DNA from: Novosphingobium pentaromativorans US6-1
GTDB lineage: Bacteria; Pseudomonadota; Alphaproteobacteria; Sphingomonadales; Sphingomonadaceae
Reading direction: 5' to 3'
Assembly (NCBI RefSeq): GCF_000767465.1
Contig: NZ_CP009293.1
Coordinates: 124,001 to 188,000 of the forward strand
Length of the DNA stretch: 64,000 nucleotides
Shown here: one piece after another, positions 52,505 through 62,278 of the stretch
How the letters are laid out: every line of letters begins with the position of its first letter
How positions within the stretch are numbered: the first letter of the stretch is position 1
Notes under the pieces: model-generated
What the model was told of the DNA's origin: nothing
Seen by the model: the letters and a program-made list of their open reading frames with translations, nothing else
Database searches by the model: none
Position numbers and translations under genes: made by a program

Positions 52505-53005
52505 TCAGGCGGCGTCCAGAGTCTTGAGAGTGGCCTGCCGATCCTGCGAGAGCAGAGCGGAATCGCCAGGGACAGCGAAGAAGATCGCATTCTGAGCGGC
52601 CGTCCCCGCCACCTCGCCGAGATCATGGCCGATCACGCGCCTCAAGAGAATGCGAGTCGAGCGCAGGGCGATCCGAAGCGGCCCGGTCAGGCCGGGTTGC
52701 GCAGGGAGAGGAAAGGCCGGTGGCTCGGTCGCTTCCAGCAGATCCAGCAAGGTCCGCTCGTCATCGGTCAGTATGGGCACGGTCGTGTCACCGGCGGTGA
52801 AGCGTCGGCCCGACCAAACCTCATGAATCGCGAGCAAGGCCGCGATAGCGGGCGCGAGAAAGCCAGCCCCACGCATTTCGAGCCGGGCAAACAGTGTCGG
52901 GAGGATCGGGCGGTGCCGATCGACCGTTTCGCGCCAGCACCGTGCCGCATCGACGATTATTGCTTCAGGTGTAAGGGGTTCAGCGATAGCGCTCACGCAA
53001 GACAA
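52505..53005 (-). CDS. Hypothetical protein (166 aa, TTG start)
   Basis: 166 residues. The start is TTG at 53005, chosen because GAGAGGAA lies six to eight bases upstream; the nearest GTG (52996) is too far from it. The protein is mostly helical, alanine- and leucine-rich (FLAPAIAALLAIHEVWSGRRF, TLLDLLEATEPPAF), with no signal peptide, Cys cluster or recognised motif. Codon use resembles its neighbours. I do not know the family. It lies between rnk and a USP gene and faces rnk. Confidence 0.6.
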   Translation of the reverse strand: MSCVSAIAEPLTPEAIIVDAARCWRETVDRHRPILPTLFARLEMRGAGFLAPAIAALLAIHEVWSGRRFTAGDTTVPILTDDERTLLDLLEATEPPAFPLPAQPGLTGPLRIALRSTRILLRRVIGHDLGEVAGTAAQNAIFFAVPGDSALLSQDRQATLKTLDAA

Positions 53006-53298
53006 GGCGATTTCCTCTCAAAATCCCCCTGTTCTTTATTGCCCGAGACCCATCTACGCCCTTCATGTTGCGCGAACAAGACAAGCGGGATGCCGCTAGC
53101 CACGGCGAACGACGAGATCCACCGCCGCTATCCGGGAGGTTTCGTGCTTTGCGGCAGCGGGCTGAGCGCAAGCCCGTAGCGGCATGTCCCACGTCGATCA
53201 AATCGAATTGGTGTTTGTGCAAATCCAGTAGCTCACCCGCCTCGGCGCGACCCATCTACCCGGCGCCCTTGAGAGGCTCTCCAGGAAACCTGCTGCCA

Positions 53299-54108
53299 TC
53301 AATTGGCCAGCAACCAATTCAGATTCATCGCGCGCAAATCTTCAGTCATCCCACCGAAAATGCGTTCTTTCCACCGTCCCCGAGCGCGAGCACCTGTTAC
53401 CAGCAAATCATATCCTTCACGCTCAGCGAACTCAGCGATCCATCGCGCGCCGTTGCCTTTGGGCGCCGCCGCATGGAAATATTTTGCGTCAATATCATGC
53501 GCGGCCAAATAGCCCTGGACGGCTTCGAGACACCCGGTCGGCGCTTCTTCACCAAGCCCGACAATCATGATCGTGTGAGCCCGACAGAAAAACGGCAGCG
53601 CCGCAGTGAGCGCGAGGCGTGCCTCCCGACAGTCCTTCCAGGCGATCAGTATGCGTTGAAACCCCTCCGGTGGCGTTGTCTTTCCGAGTCTGAGCACTGG
53701 CACACCCGTGCGTGCTGCTATGTCGATTGGATCTGCTTGAGCAAAATCATGCTCTTTCGGCGGTCCCATAATCAGTATGTCGGCCAGCAAAGCTTGCTCG
53801 CTCAGAACGACGCCAGGTTCGGCAATACGTTCGACCCAATCCCCCGAAACGGTGGAGCTTTCCATCGCGCTATCGAAAGCGAGGCGCGAGGCTGCAACGG
53901 CAGTTCGCAATTCCTGCTCCTGAGCCGTAACGTCAAGCGGATTGTGGAGCACAGCTTCCGTGAACGAGGTGCCACGGGGCCAAGCTGAGCAGACGCCGGT
54001 GAGAATGCCTTTTTCTTGATCGGCAATTTGCGAAGCCACGTTGATGCATTGCACAATTCGGCTGCCGGGACCGGCATCCACCACCAGGCGCCGTAAACTA
54101 CCCATCAT
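53299..54108 (-). CDS. Universal stress protein, divergent tandem type
   Basis: 269 residues starting at the double ATG 54108/54105, with GGAGG about ten bases upstream. The C-terminal domain starts GFQRILIAWKDCREARLALTA and keeps a variant nucleotide loop, GARARGRWKERIFGGMTEDL. The N-terminal domain is divergent. It is closest in pattern to the USP at 8678-9508 (the IAWKDxREAR motif). It lies outside the main stress island, between the 166-aa gene and the iron operon. Confidence 0.85.
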   Translation of the reverse strand: MMGSLRRLVVDAGPGSRIVQCINVASQIADQEKGILTGVCSAWPRGTSFTEAVLHNPLDVTAQEQELRTAVAASRLAFDSAMESSTVSGDWVERIAEPGVVLSEQALLADILIMGPPKEHDFAQADPIDIAARTGVPVLRLGKTTPPEGFQRILIAWKDCREARLALTAALPFFCRAHTIMIVGLGEEAPTGCLEAVQGYLAAHDIDAKYFHAAAPKGNGARWIAEFAEREGYDLLVTGARARGRWKERIFGGMTEDLRAMNLNWLLAN

Positions 54109-54217
54109 GCTTCATACGCCTCCAAATTATGCTCGACTAGACTAAGGTCGTCGACCACGATGTTCAACGCTTGGCCAGCCGCGAAAAACGATCGCGGAAG
54201 AGATGGTGGCGGTCACT

Positions 54218-54907
54218 CTAACCGGCGAGCACGAACGGAATCTCGACCGTTCCGCGGACCTGCATGGCTTTTCCATCGCGTCTTGTCGGGGACCAGCGCC
54301 ATCGTCGAACCGCGTCAATCGCAGTGCTATCCAGGCGACTGTAACCACTGCTGCGTAGCACACGGATATCTTGCACAGTGCCATCCGTCGCCAGTAGCAG
54401 CTCGAGGAGCACTGCACCTTCTTCCCGCTGCCGTCTGGATTCGCGAGGATAACGCGGCGGAGGCGCATGAATCATGGAGGCGGAAAGATCGCCGACTACC
54501 GTCGGCCGGGGCGGTGCGGCGAAGGGCGCGGGCGATGGCGCCGTTACCGGCACTGTAACCGTGACTGGCACCGGTTCATATGTCGCTCCCACCGCTACCT
54601 CAACAGGTTCTGGCAGCTCGAGCACCGGCCGGGGCGTATGGATCTTTGCTGAGGACCGCTGCTGTTCCAGCTTGGGAAGCCGTTCAACTTTCGGCTCGGC
54701 AGGCGGCGTTTCGAGCTCGAACATATGGACGGTTAGCGTGCTCTGGACTTTGGGCGGTGCCATGGGAAAGCGATAGGTCGTAAGGCCAGCGAGCAGTGCC
54801 CCCTGCATGAGGATTACCATCAGTAGCGCCCGCGGCTCGAACCTGCGCGGCGCATAGCGGGAAGGCGGCGTTGAAGAATCCGTCGAGTGTGAGGGCTGGT
54901 GCATCAT
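54218..54907 (-). CDS. tonB: TonB energy-transducing protein
   Basis: 229 residues from ATG 54907. It has one N-terminal membrane helix (about 27-45, ALLMVILMQGALLAGLTTY), a long proline-rich periplasmic segment (about 60-130, repeated Pro-Val and Pro-Glu), and a C-terminal TonB domain with PPRYPRESRRQREEGAV and VLRSSGYSRLDSTAIDAVRRW. It transfers proton-motive energy from ExbBD to outer-membrane receptors. Its ATGA start overlaps the stop of the upstream alpha-hydroxyacid dehydrogenase gene. No exbB or exbD is in the window, so it must use those encoded elsewhere. It is clearly dedicated to the receptor at the head of this operon. Confidence 0.93.
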   Translation of the reverse strand: MMHQPSHSTDSSTPPSRYAPRRFEPRALLMVILMQGALLAGLTTYRFPMAPPKVQSTLTVHMFELETPPAEPKVERLPKLEQQRSSAKIHTPRPVLELPEPVEVAVGATYEPVPVTVTVPVTAPSPAPFAAPPRPTVVGDLSASMIHAPPPRYPRESRRQREEGAVLLELLLATDGTVQDIRVLRSSGYSRLDSTAIDAVRRWRWSPTRRDGKAMQVRGTVEIPFVLAG

Positions 54908-56004
54908 GCGCCGCGCACGAGCACCGCCCGGTCGATATCCGCAATGGTGGCACACCCCGTCAGCGTCATCGCCAACTCCAACTCGGCGCGCAGAAGGCGC
55001 AGCACATGCGCGACGCCCGGCGCGCCGGCCGCGGCGAGCGCATGCACATAAGGACGCCCGACCAACACCGCGGTCGCCCCCAGCGCAATCGCGCGCAAAA
55101 TGTCGTTGCCGCGTCTGATACCCCCGTCCATCAGCACGGGCACCGCGCCATCGGCCGTCTCGACGATCTCCGGGAGCAGTTCGACCGTCGCGCGCACGCC
55201 GTCCAGCGTCCGCCCGCCATGATTGGAGACGATGATGCCATCCATGCCGGCCTCGATCGTCCGTGCTGCGTCCGCTGGTTCGGTGATGCCCTTGAGGAGG
55301 ATGGGCAGGCGCGTAAGGCCGCGCAGCCAGGCCAGGTCCGTCCATGTCGGCGCGGCCGCCAGCAGCGGCGTGCCGAATAGCAGCGTCTCGGGCGAGGGCG
55401 GCGGCGGCGTCCGCATGCCCTGGAGGTTTACCGCCTCCATGCCGGCCCGCAGCGCGGTACCCGCCCGTTGCTCACGGTTACGCAGACCATTGACCGGCGC
55501 GTCGACAGTGACGACGAGCGCGCGATAGCCAGCTTGTTCGGCGCGCCGAACTAGTGCCGCCGTGAAGTCGCGGTCGGTCTGGATATAGAGCTGAAACCAC
55601 AGCAAGGACCGCGCATGCGCGGCGATCTCTTCCAGCGAAATGCTGGCCTGCGTGCTCACCACCATGGCCGTGTCTAGCGCGCCCGCCGCAATCACGCTCG
55701 CCAGCTCGCCATCGGGATGCGCGAGCTTCTGGAAGGCGATTGGCGCGAGCAGGATGGGTGCGGCAAGTTCGGCGTCCAGCAGGCTGATCTTAGTCGAAGC
55801 GTCGGCCATGTCGCGCAGCACTCGGGAGCGTAGCGGGATTCGACTGAAGGCCGCGACATTTTCGCGTAACGTCCATTCGTCGCCCGACCCACCATTGAGA
55901 TAGGCCCATGCCGGCTCGGACATGCGCTCGCGCGCCAGCGGCTCATAATCGGCAAGCGAAGCGACCTGCGGGGGGATGCGTTCCAGCGGCGGTGGCAGGC
56001 TCAT
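54904..56004 (-). CDS. FMN-dependent alpha-hydroxyacid dehydrogenase (lactate dehydrogenase LldD-like)
   Basis: 366 residues from ATG 56004, whose ATGA overlaps the end of piuC; an upstream in-frame ATG at 56016 is less likely. TIM-barrel motifs: [17 protein letters not shown] at the N terminus, [19 protein letters not shown], and the catalytic-base motif [12 protein letters not shown], followed by [18 protein letters not shown]. It oxidises L-lactate or another 2-hydroxyacid with FMN. Its place between PiuC and TonB, overlapping at both ends, is unexpected for a lactate enzyme. It may act on a hydroxyacid siderophore component, which is inference. Confidence 0.9.
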   Translation of the reverse strand: MSLPPPLERIPPQVASLADYEPLARERMSEPAWAYLNGGSGDEWTLRENVAAFSRIPLRSRVLRDMADASTKISLLDAELAAPILLAPIAFQKLAHPDGELASVIAAGALDTAMVVSTQASISLEEIAAHARSLLWFQLYIQTDRDFTAALVRRAEQAGYRALVVTVDAPVNGLRNREQRAGTALRAGMEAVNLQGMRTPPPPSPETLLFGTPLLAAAPTWTDLAWLRGLTRLPILLKGITEPADAARTIEAGMDGIIVSNHGGRTLDGVRATVELLPEIVETADGAVPVLMDGGIRRGNDILRAIALGATAVLVGRPYVHALAAAGAPGVAHVLRLLRAELELAMTLTGCATIADIDRAVLVRGA

Positions 56005-56681
56005 GTCTCGGCCCATTCGCGCAGGAGATTGTGATAGAGGCCCGTCAGTCGCACGACTTCAGGATCGTCAGGGGCGCGCACGGCCAATGCCTGAATACTA
56101 TCGTCGAGCTCAAGCAGGATGGCTCGGCGGCTTTGTTCGCGCACCAGGCTCTGCACCCAGAAAAATGCGGCATAGCGCGCGCCGCGCGTCACCGGCATGA
56201 CCTGATGAAGCGAATTGGCCGGATAGAGCAGCAAATGACCGGCGGGCAATTTCACCCGCTCGCGCACCATGCCGAATTCGGCGATCAGTTCGCCGCCGTC
56301 ATAATCCTCGGGATCGCTCAGGAAAAGCGTGGCGGAAAGATCGCTGCGCAGCCGCTCCGGTGAGCCGGGCGTGCTGAATACGGCGCTGTCGATATGGCGG
56401 CCATACGACCCCTCGTCGGCATAGAGATTGAAGCGCGGCGGAAGCACCTTGAGCGGCAGCGCGGCCGCGATGAAGCGCGGCGTGCGGGAGAGCCGCTGTA
56501 TGATCTCCTCGCCCAGCGAGCGTCCCAGCGGATCATCGTCGGCAAGCTGGCGATTGGCTTTGGCGCGGGCCGCGACATGGCCCGCCGTGGTCCGGCCATC
56601 CGGCCAGTTCGCTTGTTCCAGGCGGCGCCTTGCGCTTGCGGCTTCCTCACGCGTCAGCACCTGTGCGATATCGATCAGCAT
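56001..56681 (-). CDS. piuC: PKHD-type Fe(II)/2-oxoglutarate dioxygenase PiuC
   Basis: 226 residues with the 2-oxoglutarate-dependent oxygenase triad: HID in [10 protein letters not shown], and His in [20 protein letters not shown], plus Arg for 2-oxoglutarate. Start block [22 protein letters not shown] and ending [11 protein letters not shown] fit the PiuC/YbiX family. PiuC genes are typically next to catecholate siderophore receptors such as Fiu/PiuA, as here. The hydroxylation substrate is unknown. ATG 56681 has AGGAG upstream, 54 bases after the receptor stop. Confidence 0.93.
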   Translation of the reverse strand: MLIDIAQVLTREEAASARRRLEQANWPDGRTTAGHVAARAKANRQLADDDPLGRSLGEEIIQRLSRTPRFIAAALPLKVLPPRFNLYADEGSYGRHIDSAVFSTPGSPERLRSDLSATLFLSDPEDYDGGELIAEFGMVRERVKLPAGHLLLYPANSLHQVMPVTRGARYAAFFWVQSLVREQSRRAILLELDDSIQALAVRAPDDPEVVRLTGLYHNLLREWAET

Positions 56682-56735
56682 ATCCTCGCTCCTGTCCCGC
56701 GCCGCCGGTCTGCCCCGACGGCGCGGGCCATCGGA

Positions 56736-59063
56736 TCAGAAGCGGAAACCGGCGCTGAGCAAATAGCTGCGCGGCGCGCCCAGGCTGGCGCGGGTGCCGT
56801 TCCAGTTGGTTGTCAGAGCATATTTCTCATTGAGGATATTGTCGACGTTGAGACGCAGATTGATGTTCTGCGTCAAGTCATAAGAAAGCAATGCATTGAC
56901 GAGCGTATAGGAGGGCAGCTTTCCGAAGATGCCGTTGGGGATCACCCGCAACGCATCGTCGGGGCGGCCGAGATAAGACGATCCGACATGCTGCACGCCA
57001 GCCCCGACGGTGAGGCCGAAGGGCAGCTTGTAGCTCGACCAGAGCGTTGCGGAGAGGTTGGGCGTGAACGCCAGCCTGTCGCCGCTGAGACCCGACGCCG
57101 GGAAGGCGGCGCTGTAATCGCCGGGATTGCCCAGATTGAGCGCATTCTCCATCTCGTCGCTAAGCTGGCGCTTGCTTTTCATCACCAGCACGCCGCCGAA
57201 GATGTTCCATGCATCGGTGATGTTGCCGCTGACGCTGAATTCGCCTCCCTCGACGATCAGCTTCTGATAGCCCTGCAGGCTGTTGGCGGCGTCGCCGGGC
57301 CGCCGCCCGACCACCGTGACATTGCGCTTCTCGCCGCGGAAGCCAGCCAGCGCCAGAGAGAGATCTCCATCGAACAGGTCGACCTTAGCGCCGATCTCGT
57401 AATTGCGCGAACGGACCGGCCGCGCGCCGGCAACCAGGCCAGGGAAAGCATTGTCGCCCGTGCGCGAAATATCCGGGTTGGACAGATAGGAACCCGGCGG
57501 GAGCGCGGATGTGCCGAAGGAGGCGTAAATGCTGGCATTTTCTACCGGTTTCCAGTTGATGCCGACACGGCCACCCCAGGTGAACGGCGAATTGCGAAAG
57601 CTGTCGAACGCGCCGGTCGGTGCACCGGCAACGGTCCGGCTTTCGATCGTGACCTTGTATCCTTCGCCACGGATACCGCCGCTGATCTCGAAATGATCGC
57701 CGATCGAAATGGTATCGTAGAGGAAAACGGCCAGAGTCTCGATGTCGGCGCGCGCAAGCTCCGTCGCCACGAACGGCGCGGCACCCACGCGCGCCGGATC
57801 GGGGGCGAACAGATTGGCAGTTCCCGGATTGAACGGATTGGTCCCGCTCGGGCTGGCGAAGCGCGATGCGTTGGACTTCTCCCAGCTGAGTTCCGCCCCT
57901 GCCGCGACCGAGTGGCTGAGCAAACCGGTGTCGAACTGGGCGTTCAGCGCCGTGAGGTTGTTGAGGCTCCGGTTCGTCCGATCGTAGAACCAGGTGGCGG
58001 TGGGGACCGCGGCAGGCGCGGTGAAGCCGGTGGCGGCCGTCAGGCGGGATCGACGTTCCACGCGCGACCACCGGGTCTGGTTGCTGATGACGAAGCCCGG
58101 GAATGGTTCATATTCGATGCGGCCGAAGATGGCGTCGCTGGTCGCATCGTCGAAGTCGGTCGCCAAACCGTAGAAGGCGTCGCGCCGCACCCCCTTCGTC
58201 GCAGGATTGTACCGGAACGTGCCTTCGATGCTCGCGCCGGGCACGCCCCAGTCGGGTCGATCGTCACGCTTGACATGCTCCCAGGAAAGCGTCGCGCGAA
58301 GGTTGGTGCCGAGCCCCACCGCGACTGATGGCGCCACTCCCCAGAACTTGTTCCTGGCGAGGTCGCGGCCCGGAACGCCGCTATCCTCGATCACCGCGTT
58401 GAAGCGGATCGCAGCCGTCCCGCCAATGGGCTGATTGACGTCGATGGAACCACGCTTGCGCGCTTTGCTGCCATACTGGTCGAAACCGAAGCTCAAATCA
58501 CCGACTATGAACGTGTCGAGCGTGGGCTTCTTGGTGTTGATGTTTATATAGCCGCCAGCACTGCCGCGACCGTTGTCCGCCGAGGCGCCTTTTACGACCT
58601 CGATCGACTCAACGTTGAAGACATCCCTGGAATAGCTGCCCGAATCACGCGCATTGTCGACGAACACGCTGCCACTGGTATCGAAACCGCGCAGCGTGAA
58701 ATTGTTGGAAGACGTGCCGAACCCATTCTCTCCGGCGTCGAAGCTGATTCCCGGCGTGTTGCGCAATACCTCCGCCAGGGTGCGTGCGCCGCGGTCGCGA
58801 ATTAGTTCCTGCGAGATGACGTTGATCGTCTGCGGGGTGTCGAGCAGCGGCGCGGTGCTCTTGGGCGAAGGCGTTTCGGTGCGGTTGTAGGTATCGACGA
58901 TCGCAGTGTCGGTTACCGTGACGCCGCCAAGCCGCTGCGGCTCATCTTCGCTCTGTGCCTGCGCCGGCGACATGCCAACGATCAATCCGAGGCAGCCCAG
59001 TGCGAGCAATGCACTGGGCGAGGCGGAGGGAACGGATGTGCGACTCAACTCGATATCGCTCAC
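56736..59063 (-). CDS. TonB-dependent siderophore receptor (Fiu/PiuA-like)
   Basis: 775 residues from GTG 59063 (AAGGGG upstream); an earlier frame to 59135 lacks a ribosome binding site. The signal peptide ALLALGCLGLIVGMSPAQA ends near residue 37. The plug domain follows with DTPQTINVISQELIRDRGA, NTPGISFDAGENG, FTLRGFDTSGSVFVDNARD and VEVVKGAS-like IEVVKGASADNGRGSAGG. The 22-stranded barrel ends in Phe (LSAGFRF). It imports ferric catecholate siderophores. It is the first gene of the operon receptor-piuC-hydroxyacid dehydrogenase-tonB, behind a Fur-box-like site. Confidence 0.93.
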   Translation of the reverse strand: MSDIELSRTSVPSASPSALLALGCLGLIVGMSPAQAQSEDEPQRLGGVTVTDTAIVDTYNRTETPSPKSTAPLLDTPQTINVISQELIRDRGARTLAEVLRNTPGISFDAGENGFGTSSNNFTLRGFDTSGSVFVDNARDSGSYSRDVFNVESIEVVKGASADNGRGSAGGYININTKKPTLDTFIVGDLSFGFDQYGSKARKRGSIDVNQPIGGTAAIRFNAVIEDSGVPGRDLARNKFWGVAPSVAVGLGTNLRATLSWEHVKRDDRPDWGVPGASIEGTFRYNPATKGVRRDAFYGLATDFDDATSDAIFGRIEYEPFPGFVISNQTRWSRVERRSRLTAATGFTAPAAVPTATWFYDRTNRSLNNLTALNAQFDTGLLSHSVAAGAELSWEKSNASRFASPSGTNPFNPGTANLFAPDPARVGAAPFVATELARADIETLAVFLYDTISIGDHFEISGGIRGEGYKVTIESRTVAGAPTGAFDSFRNSPFTWGGRVGINWKPVENASIYASFGTSALPPGSYLSNPDISRTGDNAFPGLVAGARPVRSRNYEIGAKVDLFDGDLSLALAGFRGEKRNVTVVGRRPGDAANSLQGYQKLIVEGGEFSVSGNITDAWNIFGGVLVMKSKRQLSDEMENALNLGNPGDYSAAFPASGLSGDRLAFTPNLSATLWSSYKLPFGLTVGAGVQHVGSSYLGRPDDALRVIPNGIFGKLPSYTLVNALLSYDLTQNINLRLNVDNILNEKYALTTNWNGTRASLGAPRSYLLSAGFRF

Positions 59064-59078
59064 TTTGCTTACCCCTTT

Positions 59079-59097
59079 TAAAATGATAATCAGTTGC
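59079..59097. promoter_or_regulatory. Fur-box-like site before the siderophore-receptor operon
   Basis: TAAAATGATAATCAGTTGC matches the 19-base Fur consensus at 14 of 19 positions, including an unbroken AATGATAATCA core. It lies 15 bases upstream of the receptor start codon, where repressor binding would block transcription when iron is plentiful. Confidence 0.7.
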
Positions 59098-59163
59098 AAT
59101 TGCTTCGCTAAGGGGGGCTGAGCGGCCCAAGTCAATTCAAGTGGCCATGCTTAAAATTAGAAA

Positions 59164-59946
59164 ATGCAGACGCAACAAACCCGAAACAATCACATGACGG
59201 GCCCCTCGATCCCTCGGTTATCTGCGCTGGGACCGCAGACGATCCTGATTGTCGACGACGATATCGGGATGCGACGGGCGCTGCATCGCATTCTTCGCTC
59301 CAATGGTTTCCGTTGCCTGCTGGCGGAGGACGGGGCCGCGATGCGCAGCGTGCTCGCCGAGGCGCGGGTCGACCTGATCCTACTGGACGTGATGATGCCG
59401 GGCCAAAGCGGCTTCGACTTATGCCGCGACCTGCGGATACGCGACGACAATCCCGTGCCGATCATCATGATCAGTGCGCGCGGAGAACAGACCGATCTCG
59501 TGATCGGGCTGGAATTGGGCGCGGACGACTATATTGCAAAGCCGTTCGGCGAGGGCGAACTGCTGGCTCGTGTGCGCGCCATGCTGCGCCGCAGCCGCAC
59601 CCCTGTCGCGGAACCCGCGCGAACCCGCAGCCGATTTCTGCGCTTCGACGGCTGGACCGTGGATCTAGGTCAACGCGATCTCTTCACGCCCACGGGAGCG
59701 CGCGTCGAGCTTTCCGGCGCCGAGTTCGACCTCTTGCTCGCGTTGATCGAACATCCGCAACGTGTAATCGGGCGGGATGCGCTACTGGAAATGTCCAGAG
59801 CGCGGATCGGCAATGCATCGGATCGAACAATCGACGTGCATATCTGCCGCCTGCGCCGGAAGCTCGGCGATGAAGAGAAGCGCGAGACGATCCGCACCGT
59901 GCGGGGGTTCGGTTATATCTTTACGAGACCGGTAGAGCAGGCGTGA
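59164..59946 (+). CDS. OmpR-family response regulator
   Basis: 260 residues (ATG 59164; ATG 59194 would give 250). The receiver has IVDDDIGMRR, the acceptor Asp in LLDVMMPGQSGFD, Ser in ISARGE and Lys in YIAKPFGEGEL. The winged-helix OmpR output has VELSGAEFDLLLALIEHPQRV and IDVHICRLRRKLGD, and ends TVRGFGYIF. It is coupled to the histidine kinase that follows, whose start overlaps its stop. It is divergent from the iron operon, 100 bases apart, so it may regulate it, but there is no direct evidence. Signal unknown. Confidence 0.92.
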   Translation: MQTQQTRNNHMTGPSIPRLSALGPQTILIVDDDIGMRRALHRILRSNGFRCLLAEDGAAMRSVLAEARVDLILLDVMMPGQSGFDLCRDLRIRDDNPVPIIMISARGEQTDLVIGLELGADDYIAKPFGEGELLARVRAMLRRSRTPVAEPARTRSRFLRFDGWTVDLGQRDLFTPTGARVELSGAEFDLLLALIEHPQRVIGRDALLEMSRARIGNASDRTIDVHICRLRRKLGDEEKRETIRTVRGFGYIFTRPVEQA

Positions 59947-61259
59947 ACATGCTGAGATGGTTGCTGGGCTGGTTCGACAGCCTGCGTGGACGGATCGCTA
60001 TCGCGCTCCTCATCGGGCTTACTGTCCAGTTCATTGGCAGCGACATCATTTTCGAGCGCATCGAAGCAGCACGCCTGGAACGTGCCCGGGCACAGCGGCT
60101 CGCCGACTGGCTCTCCTTTGCGGACGAGTTTGCTGGGACGAGGCCTGATGCATTCGAGCGCATGACCAAACTCTGGCAACCAGACCTCATCGTCCGGCGG
60201 AGCCTCGCCGCAGTGCCGGAGGGCGGAGTGCGGTCCGACGGCGAAGCCCGGCAAGTACGGCAACTGATACTCGAAGCCCGGCCGCAACTGCGCCATCATG
60301 ATGTCCGCGCGACCGCTGAGGGGAGGGATCTCGTCGGGTCAATGCATCTCGCCAATGGCGACTGGTTGGTCTTCCGGGCGGAAGACTATTTCACTTTCTC
60401 CTCGCAGCTGCAACGCTTCGCGGTGTCGGGGTTCCTGCTCCTGCTCTGCGTGACGTTTATCGTCCTTTTGTTCGGTCGGATGGTCGGGCGCCCCCTCGCC
60501 AGGATCGCGAAGGCTGCATCACGTGTGGGGTGGGATGAGGCGGTGCCTGTCGACGTGAACGGACCTCGCGAGGTGCGCCAGGTTGCCATCGCTTTCGGCC
60601 GCATGCAGTCGCGCCTGATGGAACAGGTCGCTGATCGAATGCAATCAATGGCCGCCATGTCGCATGATTTGCGGACACCCCTTGCCAGGATGCGCCTCAA
60701 TATCTCGGCGGTCGGCGACGCTGAAGCGAGGGCCGCGTTCGAACAGGACGTCGAAGAGATGGAGGGGTTCGTTTCGTCCATCCTGGACTATCTGCGCGGC
60801 GACGAGGCGGAAGCAGAACAGCGTGTTGACGTCGCTTCGATCGTGATGACCGTTGTGGATGAAGCGCGCGACCGAAGCGAGAATGCCATTTATGCCGGTC
60901 CGGATCGACTGGAGGCAGTGACGCGGCCGCTCAAGCTCAAGCGGCTGGTGCGCAACATCGTTCAGAATGCCACTCGCCATGCGGACAACGCATGCGTCAC
61001 CCTGACGCAGGGGAAGCATGATATCCACATCGTCGTCACCGATGAGGGCCAGGGTATACCGGATACCGATTTGGAGTTGGTGTTTGAACCGTTCCGACGC
61101 CTGGAAAACGCGCGGAAGCGCCACATCGGCGGCTCAGGTTTGGGGTTGACCAGCGCGAGGCGGCTTGTCGAGCGGCTCGGCGGTACCATTACCTTGGCCA
61201 ATCGGCCGCAGAGTTGCGGTCTGGAAGTAACGATACGCCTGCCTCTCGTCAAAGTTTGA
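59943..61259 (+). CDS. Sensor histidine kinase (EnvZ-like)
   Basis: 438 residues; GTG 59943 overlaps the regulator's stop codon (ATG 59949 is the alternative). Two membrane helices (about 16-34 and 158-178) flank a periplasmic sensor domain of ~120 residues with no clear family match. Then come HAMP (RPLARIAKAASRVGW), HisKA with AMSHDLRTPLARMRLNI (His near 238), and HATPase with NIVQNATRHA, DEGQGIP and GGSGLGLTSARRLVE. It phosphorylates the OmpR-type regulator. Its divergence from a Fur-box iron operon suggests envelope or metal signals, but this is inference. Confidence 0.92.
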   Translation: MNMLRWLLGWFDSLRGRIAIALLIGLTVQFIGSDIIFERIEAARLERARAQRLADWLSFADEFAGTRPDAFERMTKLWQPDLIVRRSLAAVPEGGVRSDGEARQVRQLILEARPQLRHHDVRATAEGRDLVGSMHLANGDWLVFRAEDYFTFSSQLQRFAVSGFLLLLCVTFIVLLFGRMVGRPLARIAKAASRVGWDEAVPVDVNGPREVRQVAIAFGRMQSRLMEQVADRMQSMAAMSHDLRTPLARMRLNISAVGDAEARAAFEQDVEEMEGFVSSILDYLRGDEAEAEQRVDVASIVMTVVDEARDRSENAIYAGPDRLEAVTRPLKLKRLVRNIVQNATRHADNACVTLTQGKHDIHIVVTDEGQGIPDTDLELVFEPFRRLENARKRHIGGSGLGLTSARRLVERLGGTITLANRPQSCGLEVTIRLPLVKV

Positions 61260-61376
61260 TAGCGTTGCGCGGGATGGGCGCACCGCTCCATCTTGGCTAG
61301 ACGACCGCAACGGAAGGCCCGGGATGGCTGTTGCACGCGCCTTACGTCGCTGGGATCATTCGTCGCGAATGAAACG

Positions 61377-61724
61377 CTAGCGTTGACTGCACTTCAAGTC
61401 GATTGATGACATGGCGAGAGGAGAGGGGGAACCGCCTACGTTCGCGACTTCCTTATCCACGCAGCGCCGCCTCGGGCTCCGGTCATCCTTTGGCCGAACA
61501 GGCACCACATAGACATCGCCATAACCCGGCACGTTGACGACGCGCGCAACCGAGCGTGTATCGTCTGAAGGCACGGGTTGGACGTAGACAGTGCCTTGTC
61601 CCGGTACGTTCACAATGCGCGGTTGTGGGGAGGCTTGCGTCTGATCGGACGACTGCGCCGCGCTCGAGGAGCTTGCAACGATCCCCAGCATCAAGGCTGT
61701 TATTGTCGAAGCTGTACGGCGCAT
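61377..61724 (-). CDS. Small exported protein with an internal repeat
   Basis: 115 residues from ATG 61724; an in-frame start at 61763 would put 13 residues before the signal peptide. MRRTASTITALMLGIVASSSSAA is a typical Sec signal. The mature part has a duplicated unit, RIVNVPGQGTVYVQPVPSDD and RVVNVPGYGDVYVVPVRPKDD, then two cysteines near the end (RRRCVDKE, DLKCSQR) that could form a disulphide. No family recognised. Periplasmic location is inferred from the signal. Confidence 0.6.
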   Translation of the reverse strand: MRRTASTITALMLGIVASSSSAAQSSDQTQASPQPRIVNVPGQGTVYVQPVPSDDTRSVARVVNVPGYGDVYVVPVRPKDDRSPRRRCVDKEVANVGGSPSPLAMSSIDLKCSQR

Positions 61725-61997
61725 GAGAGTGATGTGGGTTGAGCCGAGAGGACTATCAAGCATCGCAGGCAGGAGCTACAACGGCACCTCTATAGACTTT
61801 GCGAATCAATTCGCATCGGTGGGCGTTCGGTTTCCAACGCTGCATGACAGCTACCACGTTCGTGCCAGGAGGCGGGTCCCTTTTTCCGACGGCGTGGCGA
61901 TGCGCTGATGGCAGGCACACGATCGCTTAGCTTCTTAACTCTTAGCATTTGGCGAAGAAAATAGCGCGACTATGCATTATCTTTGCGGTAGGAGTTA

Positions 61998-62278
61998 ATG
62001 GGCAGGACGAAACTAAGCGTGACCGCACGGGGACAGGTGATGGAGCGGAGCTACGATGCGGTACGGCGCGACTTTGCCGCCGTGGTCCGCCCGGCATGAG
62101 CACGCGCAATGGCGTGGTGAACCGGCCTGTGGTCGAAGCGGGCGGCAACTTCGCGGACGGTTTAATCCTTTTTGACGGCCGATTCCACGGTGTCGAAACC
62201 TTCGTGTCGTTCGACAAGAAGGCAGTGAAGCTACTACAAGGGCAGGGGGTGACCGCCTCGTTTGTGAAGAAGCCATGA
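61998..62278 (+). pseudogene. Decayed VapBC-like toxin-antitoxin locus
   Basis: Two short frames overlap as ATGA at 62096-62099. The first (61998-62099, 33 codons, AGGAG upstream) begins MGRTKLSVTARGQV, like an AbrB/VapB antitoxin N terminus, then diverges. The second (62096-62278, 60 codons) ends FADGLILFDGRFHGVETFVSFDKKAVKLL, which matches the C-terminal third of PIN-domain VapC toxins, including the conserved ADxLI and FDKKA blocks. The N-terminal acidic residues of the PIN active site are absent. An internal deletion of a vapBC pair explains both. Its stop overlaps the next gene as ATGA. Confidence 0.55.

Noticed and set aside
52085..53179. Plus-strand 364-codon frame after rnk
   Set aside because: Low-complexity, charged composition, antisense to the better-supported 166-residue gene; no motif.
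56394..58328. Plus-strand open frame of 644 codons opposite the siderophore receptor
   Set aside because: The receptor on the other strand has a signal peptide, plug and barrel motifs; the antisense frame is Arg/Gly/Ala-rich with no family signature.
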